Source of the DNA: Norana najaformis
Lineage: Eukaryota > Annelida > Clitellata > Crassiclitellata > Hormogastridae
Assembly: GCA_964023275.1 (NCBI GenBank)
Contig: OZ029914.1
Span: 16,142,049-16,206,048, forward strand
DNA: 64,000 nucleotides
Reading direction: 5' to 3'
The position numbers and the translations under genes were made by a program. The first letter of the stretch is position 1; the number at the start of each line of letters is the position of its first letter. This document shows, piece by piece, positions 1 to 11,200 of the stretch. A model generated the notes under the pieces. It worked only from the letters and a program-made list of their open reading frames with translations, ran no database searches and was not told where the DNA came from.

Positions 1-478
1 ACTGCAGCAAGGATATACAAAATATATGTGTTTCTTGTGTGAGTGGGATAGCCGAGCAAGAGAGTTGCACTACGTGCGGAAGGAATGGACTCCCAGACAA
101 AACATGGCAGTTGGACAGAAGAATATCCAGCACCCAGCTCTGGTCGAGGCTCACAAAATCCTACTACCACCCCTTCACATCAAACTAGGTTTGGTGAAGA
201 ACTTCGTGAAAGCCATGGACCGCACTTCGCCAGCTTTCCGATACCTGCATGAAAAATTCCCTCGACTCAGCGAAGCAAAGATTAAAGAGGGAGTTTTTGT
301 GGGTCCTCAGATTAGAGAACTCTTCAAAGATGACCGCTTCAACAACTTGCTGGAGGGTGATGCGAAACAAGCATGGAATGCTTTTCGTCTAGTGTCTACA
401 GACTTTCTGGGGAATGTTAGGGCAGAAAACTACAAGGAACTAGTAGAAGACATGCTCAAGCAGTACCAGAAATTTCGC
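1..478 (+). pseudogene. Truncated third copy of the CACTGG-ended transposon ORF
   Basis: The reading frame (codons start at base 2) is open from the window edge and matches the middle of the ORF at 61445-63132, read on the opposite strand there. I see only one residue difference over about 150 residues (P for S in KFPRL/KFSRL). It carries the CFLCEWDS cysteine motif and the LPPLHIKLGL block of the family. Homology stops abruptly after base 478. From 479 the sequence is the second arm of a hairpin in an endonuclease remnant (compare 18126-18170), so the frame runs on into foreign DNA until a stop at 596-598. The 5' part and one inverted repeat lie outside the window. The 3' third, including the GERFHQD motif, is missing, so this copy cannot encode the full protein. 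Confidence 0.85.
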
Positions 479-1931
479 ATCATCATTGGCCCGAGAATCT
501 TGAGATTCGATAGGAAAAAGAAGGCTTATCGCCTCCTAAACCGCCCTCTTTTCTCCGAGTTTAGGTCTATCTTGGAGGTCTTTGCAGTTGTCAAATGATT
601 ATTACTTGCGACTTGAATATTCACCTCGAGGATGGCTCCTCGCTGGATATAGTCCAACTCCTGGTGAGAAAATGCTCAAAAGCATGAAAAAATCTAAGCT
701 ATTTACAAAATGAGCAGGAAGACAAGATAATTTATTTGCCCAAAAATTTTTACAAATTTGAGACATCGATAATTTTATTAAAACTTTTAATAGAATGTTA
801 TTAACTCAATGCTTTAAATAAGTGGTTAGACTGCTATTCGAATTTTAGGCTTTGTTACTCAGAAAAGCGTTTTGCGACAGAAAATAAGAATATACATTTT
901 GAGAAAAGCAAATTTTTGGCAGAATGCAAGAATTCTGTACAAAAGAAACAAAGGACAAACCAAAATAGCAGAAATGCAGCAGCAGCTTTCGTACCTCGCA
1001 TCTTTTCGCTCAGAGACTGAAGAGTTTCTGAAGACTGTTCTAGATCCATTCGAGTACGACAGTGGCGGAGCTTTGGTCGTTGGTATTCTTCGGTTTTGTC
1101 TGATACCCGGCCTCTTGCGGAATGAACTGCACTGGTTACCGATGGAAGGGCATCGAGTTTCAAATTTTGATGCTTATGCGTAATTATTTTGCAGCCGGAG
1201 GCGCTAGGTAAATATGTGATTAGAATTACAATTACATTTAACTAGATAATGGTTTTAACTCTTGTATCTCATGAAGAATTATCAAGACGAATGAGTTTGG
1301 CTGCGTTTTCGTTCGTAGGCCTACTTAATTCGATAGCTTACACAATATTGTCTACTAGCCGGTGCCATCTTATCACAGGAAGTTATTTGACTATGTCTCA
1401 TCCATTCATAGCCGTGGATCCTTTCATTCGGCTGTTAGGATGATCTGATCTGGCATCGTGGCAGTTCAGGCCCACCGCACTTAAGCTTCGCTGTTTTTGG
1501 TCCAAATCTGTGAAATTAATTTGTTTTCCTAGCACCCAAAGGCATGACCTCCTTGACATTTCTTTACCCCTATGCCGTAAGCGCTTGAAAAACATTTTGT
1601 TTGATCGTCGTTTTGTATTGTCAGCTCTAAAGAGCCTCTGATGAGTCTCTGTTGAAGATGCGCTATATAAATCTGTGATTACAATTACAACTGCAATAAA
1701 ATACGCGGTGGTTCGAACTCTTGTGCCTCATGAAAAATTGTCGAAGTGATTCAGTTTGAATGCGTTTTTGTTCATACTTAACTCTATACATTTTGTTTTA
1801 CTAATTCCCACGATCAGCGAACTTACAAAAAAAGCAAACTTATAAAACTACACGTCGTACAAATGCCCAAGCCTTTCTTTGGAATTGCGATAAGTGGGCC
1901 TAGTTAGTTACAGCAATTTTCTCTTTAATAT
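479..1931 (+). mobile_element. L2/CR1-like non-LTR retrotransposon remnants (duplicated intergenic unit)
   Basis: The stretch is a patchwork of decayed non-LTR fragments that recurs at 18130-19000, 21600-22400, 33350-34000 and 37470-38090. Around 550-660 the frames read FSEFRSILEVF and then a DLNIHLED-like string, the typical GDFNIHLD region of an apurinic-type endonuclease domain. Around 1120-1240 and again 1440-1700 the frames resemble the reverse-transcriptase end (LHWLP, then RRLKNILF). Each is followed by a GCGCTATATAAAT-like 3' end and an ATTACAATTACAA-type tail (about 1685). Frames are broken by many stops, so nothing here is expected to be translated. Confidence 0.7.
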
Positions 1932-2048
1932 TCACTGGCCAACACATAATTTGTTGCCTCAAATGTTAGAGCTGTTTCTGGGTATATTTGACCTGCTGAT
2001 TCCAGAAAAGGCACCAGTTTTCTCCCAGCAGGTCTAGTTTTCGAGATA
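1932..2048. repeat. Left terminal inverted repeat of copy 1
   Basis: Pairs imperfectly (roughly 60% by eye) with 4431-4559. The outermost 13 bp, TCACTGGCCAACA, match perfectly. Flanked on the left by TAT. Confidence 0.8.
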
Positions 2049-2248
2049 TAGAACATTATGCCATATACCAGTCCTTGCCTCTGCTCGCCCATAAAACATA
2101 AGGCTATAGCTATAATTATATAGTGCTCAATTTATTATGTGATACACTAAATAAACATAATAATACAAATACTTAAAAGAAAATGGTAGTACCTGAAACT
2201 GTACTTATATGATACCAAACAGAACAAGTTTGTTATAAAAATTTCAAG

Positions 2249-3952
2249 TCATTCGACACCGAAGAAGCTCCTTTTGTACGATTTCCGAGTGTGGCATCTG
2301 CCGGAACAATCGCGCATAATATTCCAGCAATAGTCTGCCATCATGTGTGCATCCCATCTTCCTTGATATCGATTTTCCATTGTTTTGATGTCTTGGTGAA
2401 ATCTTTCACCTTGCTCTTCGCTGAAGTCACCAAGATTCTCTGGAAAGCGATCTAAGTGACTGTGGAGATAATGGACTTTAATGCTCATGTTACAGCCAAG
2501 CTTGTTGAAATGAAGAAGCATATCCTCTACTAGTTGTGCATAATTGTCTGCCTTCTTGTTGCCAAGAAAATTTTTAGTTACAAGAACAAAGGAAGACCAG
2601 GCACAAGATTCGATTTCATTCATTGATGGTATGAAAAGTGGGTCATTCATAAGTTGCCTGATCTGTGGACCATCGAAGATTCCAGCCTTCAATTTTTCCA
2701 TTGTAATTCCTGGTAACTTGTGTACTATGTATTCGAAGCATGAACCTTCTTTATTCAAAGCCCTGACAAATTGTTTCATCAGGCCTAGCTTTATATGTAG
2801 TGGTGGCAGTATGATCCTATCTCGTGCCACCAAAGATTCCTTGATTACATTTTGAGCTCCAACCACCATGTCTTTCCTCGAAGGCCAATCTTTTCTTGTC
2901 CAATGTTCATGCTTGGCTCTACTGTCCCAAAGACACAAAAAGCAGGAATACTTTGTGTAGCCACTTTGTTGACCAAGGAGGAAATTTACCATCTTCAAGT
3001 CTACACAAATTACCCATTGATGTTCTTTGTATTTTATCTTTTCCAGTACTAAAGAGATGGCATCGTACTCTTCTTTCATCCTGGTGGAGTGACCGATTGG
3101 AATAGAACCAAATTTGTTGCCGTTATTTAAAAGCACACATTTCAGACTACGTTTTGAACTGTCGATAAAAAGACGCCACTCATCTGGGCTGTAATCCGAC
3201 AGACCAATTTTCTTCAATAAGTTGCTGATGTCATTACAGAATACTAGGTTGTTGTATTCGGTAAAGAATGGCAGCAAATCCTTTTCTCTGTTTCTATAAA
3301 TTGTAATTTTCGTTCCAGGCTGAAGTGCATTCTTTTCCTTTAGTCTGGACGCAAGCAATTCAGAGGACTCTTTGGAAAGATTTAAGTCCCTGATCAGATC
3401 ACTCAACTCTTTTTGGTCAAAACGTTCACTGTGTGAAGTTGATTGGAAATCACTGTCACTGCCCCCACTTTCTTCACTTTCGTCATCTTGTCCGATATTG
3501 GACATGCAAGTGTCATCGTCTGAGAGCTGAGGTAGTTCGCGAAAAGGTGAAACTGGTACAATATCCGAATGCGGAACAGGTCTCCTGGCTGAAGGTATAT
3601 CAGGGTAAGACAACTTGTGACGATTATTTCGATTGATGCCTATGATATTAACCATACAAAAGTAACAGTCGTCGAAGTGGTTTATCTGTTCCCTCCAAAC
3701 CATCGGTACACCAAATTTCAGGCAGCTTCTCTTTCCAATTGTCCAGTGGCGCAATTGTTCAATACAAGTTTTGCATACTGTATGAGGAGCCCATTGCTTA
3801 TCTTGATCTCCAAGTTTGACACCAAAATAACCTACATATGCTCTTTTTACAAACTCAGAAATCGGTTTCCTGTTTGCTTTTAGTGTGTATTCCCCACAAA
3901 TGTAGCAGAATATGTCTGGATGGTTAATGCAGCTCCGTCTGGAAGTAGCCAT
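2249..3952 (-). CDS. Transposase-like protein of the CACTGG element, 567 aa, intact
   Basis: The intronless ORF starts at ATG 3952 (MATSRR) and ends with TGA at 2249-2251. I recognise it as one of the widespread, repetitive 'uncharacterized protein' families of invertebrate genomes. Visible features in order: C16-x2-C19 and C60-x2-C63 with H57, a treble-clef or ZAD-like zinc motif; DDCYFC at 94-99; an acidic Ser/Asp-rich linker at 143-170; LFIDSS with D264; ICVDLK with D318; C337-x2-C340; LPPLHIKLGL at 382-391; GERFHQD with E516. D264, D318 and E516, with a Cys pair between the second Asp and the Glu, could be an RNase H-fold DDE core. That is inference from spacing and from conservation between the two diverged copies here (roughly half identical by eye). 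Its position inside matched inverted repeats supports a role in transposition. It could instead be a non-transposase passenger. Confidence 0.75.
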   Translation of the reverse strand: MATSRRSCINHPDIFCYICGEYTLKANRKPISEFVKRAYVGYFGVKLGDQDKQWAPHTVCKTCIEQLRHWTIGKRSCLKFGVPMVWREQINHFDDCYFCMVNIIGINRNNRHKLSYPDIPSARRPVPHSDIVPVSPFRELPQLSDDDTCMSNIGQDDESEESGGSDSDFQSTSHSERFDQKELSDLIRDLNLSKESSELLASRLKEKNALQPGTKITIYRNREKDLLPFFTEYNNLVFCNDISNLLKKIGLSDYSPDEWRLFIDSSKRSLKCVLLNNGNKFGSIPIGHSTRMKEEYDAISLVLEKIKYKEHQWVICVDLKMVNFLLGQQSGYTKYSCFLCLWDSRAKHEHWTRKDWPSRKDMVVGAQNVIKESLVARDRIILPPLHIKLGLMKQFVRALNKEGSCFEYIVHKLPGITMEKLKAGIFDGPQIRQLMNDPLFIPSMNEIESCAWSSFVLVTKNFLGNKKADNYAQLVEDMLLHFNKLGCNMSIKVHYLHSHLDRFPENLGDFSEEQGERFHQDIKTMENRYQGRWDAHMMADYCWNIMRDCSGRCHTRKSYKRSFFGVE

Positions 3953-4430
3953 AACCTTAAGGATGTTCGCATCTGAGGAATTAAATGACTAACCTAAAAA
4001 ATAGTAAGAACATGTAGTTATTTAATGCTCACATTCACAGATTGTTCTTGCGACCAACTCTTAATATGCCCTAAGACGACTGCGGCTGCTCTAGCTTTCA
4101 GGAGGCGGTTTATATAGGCTATAAATGCTGACTTCAGCATAATCTATTTACATAGTTCGAAACCATGAAACGCTGTATAAGCACAAATAAATTCTAAATG
4201 AGGCCATGAATTTAGTGCTGAGTAAGCTGTAGGCTACGGAATAGTTATTTCGTTGAATCAGCAATATCTCAGCACGCGGCAAGATATGCTGATTTTACAT
4301 TATAAGGATGTAGGCATTATATGAATCAGCAAGAATTATAATTAGCCATAAATAAAGCTTATTATGACATTTTAGTTTTGCCAAAGACATCGTTTAAAGA
4401 GTGGACTGGGTTTTCTTTACAAAATCGACG

Positions 4431-4559
4431 ATATCTGAGAAACTAGACCTGATGCACTCAATCCAATGACATTTTCTGAATCAGCGCCCAAAATTACCCC
4501 AAGAACAGGTCTAAAACCGAAGGCAACATGAAAAAAAAATTTTTTCTGTTGGCCAGTGA
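4431..4559. repeat. Right terminal inverted repeat of copy 1
   Basis: Reverse complement of the left end, ending GGCCAGTGA and followed by TATCACG. The AGACCT and TTCTGAATCAGCG blocks have inverted partners near 2030 and 2000. Confidence 0.8.
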
Positions 4560-5248
4560 TATCACGCTGCTCTAAACTGTTTACTAACTCAACAGTAGGT
4601 TTCATTGCTTTATCAGCCCGGCCACTGGGCTCACAGGGGGTCCCCTTTATTCTACTGTTGGCCACTGATGGTTGGCTGTGAGTCGAATGCGGATGCATAA
4701 ATTGAAGACGTTGTTTGCATGTACCGACTTCATGACAAAGTTGTTTGTCATAAGTGAAGTTCGTCGACTCTGAAGTTGAGACCTGGATTTAAGCTGAAAC
4801 GTGCAGAGGTACAATAACCCTAGAGACCAATGAGTGAAGAGGTGCTGGCCAGATGGAATAAGCAAATACAGCATTGGAGTTTATGGGTGGGTGATACTCA
4901 TGTTTGAGCTATTTAGGTGGTTGTAAAACTCATTGCATTATTTGCCGAACATGTCTTAAAAATTGACTGCATCGGTGAATCGTGCGTTTTGGAAAAACAG
5001 ATCCAATCGTTACGCTGTGATGATTTTCCAAAGCGACTTCGCCTACTCAGTTTCATGACCATAAGCTATTTACATTATTCAAATGAGTCTTTCTGAAGTG
5101 CGTATATTTGCACACGTGACATGAGCTGAAATACCCTAGATTTTCCACTTCCTCTTTATGCTAAGATTTAAAGCCTCGGAACTCCAACGACCCAGACTTC
5201 ATTGCCTGACGGACGCCGAGAATTCAAACGTCTTCTTTGCACAGAAAA
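4560..5248 (+). promoter_or_regulatory. Conserved upstream region and putative 5' UTR of lysozyme gene 1
   Basis: About 600 bp before the start codon is retained in front of all four lysozyme genes (compare 22440-23056, 38100-38840 and 46600-47078). The strongest block is the last 80-100 bp, with CTTTATGCTAAGATTTAAAG, then GGAACTCCAACGACCCAGAC and GACGGACGCCGAGAATTCA just before the ATG. An AT-rich TTTAAAG could act as a TATA-like element about 75 bp before the ATG. The conservation may reflect recent duplication as well as function, because neighbouring non-coding DNA is also conserved between genes 2 and 3. No transcript evidence is available. Confidence 0.5.
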
Positions 5249-8200
5249 ATGACTTCATGCAAAGTGTTCGTGTGTATTTTGATTCTGTGGGGCTTCGTTG
5301 GTAAGCAACATAATTTCATTATAACATTTGGTTAAATGATCAGCCGAGACCATACTTCAAATATTTGCCTAAATCTTAGACCAGTCAAATATTCAGAATA
5401 AACTTTTATATTTATCTCTCTTACACTCCGTGTCGTGTTCTGTCATTTAATGTAGTTGATGGTAGATAATGTCTAGAATGTAGACTTTTAAATGATACTA
5501 GAAAGTTGCAGTAGCCACTTGAGATCTTTCACTCCTATAAACGATGTAAGATTGCTGTATAGTGTTTCATTGGTGGGCATTAGTCACAATAGTGTAAGTA
5601 TGACTTGGTGGGCAGGGCTACCATAAGAAACTGAAATAATTTTGATCAATTTTTCACCGAGAGAAACTGGACTGTTTGAAATGTGCTTGAATCGAGAGGA
5701 AATCAATTTAAAATTATGTTCAATGTATGCATATGAGCATTTGTATAGCGCCCTTTAAGAACCAAATATAGCCGCTGAAACACGGTTATTTGATAGATCT
5801 GAAACAATGCGGCTTATGCCAAAGATGTTTCTTGAGATCTGTGTGACCGTAAGGTTCTAATTTCGAGTGGAAGTCTGTATCGTGAGGACGGTCAGTGCAC
5901 CAAAAACAATGCAGCGTCCGATTCGTTGTACCAGAGCCCAGAACCAATAGGTCCCTCCGTACACTCGGAGCGCAATGTTTGTCGACTCGGCTGGCTGCGT
6001 ACAGCAACACATAGCCCCTTTACGTATTCTAAGTATGGACTGAACATCAATGTTCGGCCAAAGAGGAGGATCTCAAAAGTATTTTTATGAGAGAGTGAGT
6101 TTGACTACCGACGAAAGTTAAGGTGGAGCAAGTAAATAACTTAACGGGCTGGAAAGCAAATCGTTAAAGGTATAAAATTTCTTTCGATTAAAATGCTAAA
6201 GTAACTAAACGAAAACTACACCCTTTAATTAGCTAATATGCCCTTAGTAAAGCATTAATATTCGTTTATACTGGTAACGCTAATGTCCACATAGGCGGCT
6301 CCTGGATTGTTTGCGTAGGGGACACAGCATTTCCAAAGGGGCGCCACATTTTGGCAGCCCATCATGCATGGAAATGGTCTAAGGGGTTCCGGCGTATACC
6401 CGAGAGGTGCCTGGGGCAGACCCCTCCCACGCTTGCAGTTAAATTCGTCTTTGCAACTATTACAGTTGGAGTAAAGTATCAGTGAAAACTTGTGAAGAAA
6501 AGCAAATAATCAGTGAGAGTTCTTCTCTAAAATAAGAAGCAAGCATTATATACCTAGTGTTTTCTTCGATACATCTTTGCGTGCAGTTGATGGAGCATTC
6601 GATTATATACGGTACATACTAGCTCAGAAGCCCTCAACAAAAATAACCAGAATGGCGAATAGACAATATTAATCTCAAAAACAGAAATAATGCTGTTGGG
6701 GAAAATTGACGATTAAGTGGGTTTGAGTACCCCGCATAGTTGGAGAAGGAGAGGAAAGAAGCTCACTGAGTAAGTAGGACGAGTGAGTTGATTCTGTAAA
6801 TACAATTTTTTGACTAACACAGATGAATGCATTGGTGAACTCTGTTACGCGATGGGCTGGGTATCAGCCCATCCTTGTTGTAAGCACACCTGTTAAAAGG
6901 CACAGCACAGGCAGTTGAATAAACGACGTTAAACACGTAACATGGTGGCAGCGATTAAAACAGAACAATGGAAGAGGTGAACCCACGATCACCGAACACG
7001 GGACTAAAACTCCCGCAAACAATGGTTATAGATGAAAACATCGCAGAAAATTGGGGTTTGTTTAAACAAAAATGGGACAATTATGCGGTTCTTTGTAACT
7101 TGGCGCAGCAGACAGGTGAGTACCAGATAGATCTGTTCTTACACACAATAGGCGACGAAGCCCTGAAAATATACAACGGTTTCGAAATACGGACGGAGCG
7201 ACAGAATAGAACAGTTGAAGAAATTATTGAGAAATTTGATGAATTTGCAATAGGAGAGATCAATGAAACACATGAAAGATATATTTTTAACAAACGAGAA
7301 CAGAGAATAATTTTATGCAGGAATAAGGGCATTAGCCAAAACATGTAAATTTTGTCACACATGTGTGGACTCCGTTTTAAAATCAGCCCAAGGAATGTAC
7401 AAATGAAGGTGAACACAATCTGACAGCTGAACAATAATACATAAACAAGACCCGCCAACCAAATAATTCGCTAGACAACCTGCCACAAACTGTAACTTCA
7501 GAAAATCAAATCTATTATTAGCCTTGACCTCGAGATTAATATTAAACTCGCAACTCACTGCCGAAATTAAGATGCTGCGCTCCACTGTGCCAAATCTGTT
7601 CAGTGTTTGTCTACAGTTACGGGTGCCTTAAAAAGATATTTCGGATAATGCTTCAAAACGTCCCACGTTCTTCTTTCAGGGCCCGATCTGAAGCAATACG
7701 TCTCTTTTCCAAGTCATGACATGGATTGGCATCGGGTTACAAGGAGTTTAATTAATTAAGCTCCTTTAAAATCGGGTGCGATTCTTTCTCTCTAAAAATA
7801 GTTCCACTTCTATATCATATTTGTTTGGTCATATTGTCATCTCCCCCTTTCAAAAGCCGTCCTTCAGTTACTCTTTCATAAGTTATCGCCCTTGGAAATC
7901 CTCAAAGTTTAATCTTCAGAGCTGACATTTTTGTCTCTTCTCTACGGTCATGCACGGCTCAGACAGGATTTCTCGGTTCCAGGCGGCGTAGAATTGGACT
8001 CTCCACGTTACAACTAAACACCGTCCAAAACACATCAAATCCTTGGAGAATCAATAATAAACTCCGAAACGCAGATTCTGTCACAGCAAATGCCCAGCAT
8101 ACAAGAGTTATTCAGCAGATATTAGCTCCGTAGGTATCTCGGCAGCCAATATTACTGCGCACATGATTTCTTGATTACATGTTGGCCCTTTTTGCCAATT

Positions 8201-11200
8201 AAAAATGTCATGCATTAATAAGAAATTAACGAAAATATAAATTAAAAGTGTCTTCTGTTCACAACAGAAGTACGTTGATTGGTTTTCTTCAATTTTGCAG
8301 CTTTCGCAGCTGGAGATATCTCGGAGAACTGTCTAAGTTGCATCTGTCAGGTATGCTAGTAACACATCTAGACCCTTAGCATAACTTAATAAAGTCTGAT
8401 AGATAATTATTTACCTTTGTTTTGAATTGTGAAGTTTTTCCGTTATTATATATACAGTCATTATACCACGATTAGGCAGGTCCCTACTGCGTGCATAATA
8501 AAATTTCTGGTATAGACTGTGACAGTCGCTACAGTTCGACTTAGGTTTGCCCTCTTTTGTTTGTAAATTCGCGCTCTTAGTTATCTTAATACCTTAGGCA
8601 AAAGTGAAGTAAATAAATGGGTATACACGCTTACCAATAAGATTCATTTTAACTCTATGAGCGACTATTTCTCTCTAAATTAGAAAATTTATTGAAACTA
8701 ACGTTAAATTTGAAAATAAAGAATGTGTAGGTCAAAATTTTCAAATTAGCTTAACCGTTGAAATAAAAATCATAACAAAAACCATGACTTTCTGAATGTC
8801 CATAATTGAACAAAGTTATCACGTTTTAGTTCTCATTTATGTTAAGATTTATAAAACTCCACAAGGTCTCAAAATTAGTGTAATATTTTTCGTAAAGCAC
8901 GCGCTTTTGATAATTTAATTTTTCTAAATTTAAAACTTAATTTTTGTTTAGTATTTTAAGTTTTTAAATTTTAAGTCATTTTATTTTGAAAATATATAGA
9001 TAATTAAGTTTACATCAATAGGTGTAAATGAAAGAATTCATAAGGAACGATATGGGTCCCGCTATAGAGAGACACCCGAGCATCGTGCAATCATTCTTTA
9101 TCTTAAATCACTCCGTTTGCTGAAAATTCACGAATGCATTCAAAGCATTCAAATGCATTTCAAAGTTCCTGGATTACTTCCAACCTGCTTATTTTCGCAA
9201 ACTCTGTACCATCCAATTACCCCGCTCTACCCTTACTCCTGGCTGCTTCCCAGTAACTACTTATCTTACATTTTCTTACCGATACATATAAGCCCACATA
9301 GAACGCCCTTCTTGTTGCGTTTCGCAAATGCTCCGCTTATCTGCCCCTCACGTCGTTCACCCAACATCATCTCAATCCCCTCTACATATCACTCCTCAGG
9401 ATTTCATTTCAAAAGTTAAATCCCACTTTTTCGCAAATCTTACCCTGATCCATCCAATATTCCTATTTCCCTAAACCTAAACACAACCCACCGTAACAGC
9501 TTCTCTTTTCTTTCTGATCTTCCAGCAACCGGAATTTGTTCTTAACATGGTATCTATGGGCAACTCCTCTGACTTGACGCAGCGCCTGTCAATAAGCTTG
9601 TGCCCTGCGCTTAGCTTTCAAGTACCGCTTTTGAAATTTTCAGGATTATGAATGCGAGAGTCGCCCAATTGCATCATAACGCTGTACAGATGTTCATCGA
9701 TGTTTACTTGCTAAAATATAAGTTGATACGTCAATTTATAGTTTTGAAGTCCATTATGGAGGACTATCGTTACTGCAACAGTGATATATTATAAAATTTT
9801 AACTGTGCTTGTAACTGGCGTAAAGTGGGTAGTTCTGGTAAGTGCATAGGGCAGTCAGTTTCACAGAGCTGATCCTTTAAACAATATCGAAATTTTGTGT
9901 AATTCATATTTTTGAAGGCCATTATGGAGGACTATAATTACTGCAATATACCAATTCAGTTTCCTTAACTTTTAGCAAACAAATATATAAAAATGACTTG
10001 ATTCTTTCTTCACAACTTAAACTCTAAAACAAAACTCCCCTTTTGAGGTCCATCTAAAGGCCCTGTCACATTTGTGTTAATATGGGTAATTTCTCATTTT
10101 CAGGAGACATTTCGCTTTTCTGAGCTATTAATGAATAAAAGTAGTCAAATAATTTAACTGCTAACTATTCTTATCTATAATTCATCTTAACATGTCTGCC
10201 ACATGTTCAAAACTTTTATATTATGCATGTATTATTAAGACCTCCAGAACTGTAAAAGGAGATATTTTGTAATTTAAGTGAAATCTTCTGTGTCCAAATG
10301 TTTTCTGAACTGAATTTTAACTCTTGCTTCTCAGTATTCCTTACTATTGATTTGGAAACAGTATACTTGAGCCACATGTCCATTTAGGCTAGGCGGACGA
10401 ATCATATCATGGGCACGCAATTTCAGCTTCACTTTATCCTTGTAGATTGAAGGATGTCAGAATAATATTGGAAAATGTTCATATGACGTATATTCACTGA
10501 GCTGTGGACCATATCAAATAAAGAGCGACTACTGGAAAGAAAGTGGAAGACCGGGCGGAGGTATGGAATAATGAAATCTGAGTAGGTAAGGAATAGTTAA
10601 TATGGCAGAGGTAAGGAATGTAATTTGCTTAACAACAGTAGCCTAGCTTCTGGATTCTCTGACCTATCGAAATTCGAACCGGCTTCTCCAAAAGATTATG
10701 ATTTTGGATTGCGATTTTGACTTGAAGCGACCAACGACTGATGCCTTAGGCATTATGATAACGGCGCTATAAAAGTCCTTTAAGATTATTATTAACCTGG
10801 TGGAAATAGAAATCATAAATTTGGTGCAAGTAAGGTGTTGCGTTTAGAATCCCAGATTTGTCCTTTTTGTAGCGCCCTCTTTAGTCGAGGAAAGACACAA
10901 AGACTTTTCAGATCAAATCAAGTCGTTTATTGGAACAATTTTACAGATAAACAGATCATTGGTACAAAGATATCATGGGTCATTTTAACTTATTTTTGAA
11001 TGAAGTTAAACTTTTCAGATTTATAATTTTATCAAAGATGTTGTCCTACAATTTAGGTTCATGAATTTTTAATGTACATGATTTCAAAGTTGTTCTGCTG
11101 CTCTATACAAAGTCGTCGCCTTGTAGTGATGAATTTTTATATTTTGCCTGAAGAAGTTATTAAATACAGGTGGAAAAGTTCTGTTATGAAATCAATACAT

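Larger units (their letters stand above)
1932..4559 (-). mobile_element. Complete DNA-transposon-like element, CACTGG ends (copy 1)
   Basis: The left end begins TCACTGGCCAACA and the right end is its inverse, TGTTGGCCAGTGA. The similarity between ends continues inward for about 120 bp, to roughly 2048 and 4431, where both ends share an AGGTCTAGTTT string. TAT precedes the left end and follows the right end, consistent with a 3-bp target duplication. The uninterrupted site can be seen in paralogous segments near 22425-22445 and 38097-38118, which read through TTTTCT...ACTGTCA...GCTTCTCTAAACTG without the 2.6-kb insert. The element encloses one intact ORF on the minus strand (2249-3952). CACTG-type ends with 2-3 bp duplications recall the CACTA/CMC group, but the ORF is much shorter than usual CACTA transposases. 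Superfamily membership is therefore open. Confidence 0.85.
6343..7550 (+). mobile_element. Insertion in gene 1 intron 1 containing a gypsy-like LTR element start
   Basis: Intron 1 of gene 2 reads continuously from CACAGTATTTCC to the AAATTAAAATGCTGCG block (24165-24195). In gene 1 the same two blocks are separated by about 1.2 kb. Inside lie an unassigned 5' part (6343-6842), a 100-bp LTR, a primer-binding site and a broken gag. No second LTR and no pol region are visible, so the element is truncated. Confidence 0.7.
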
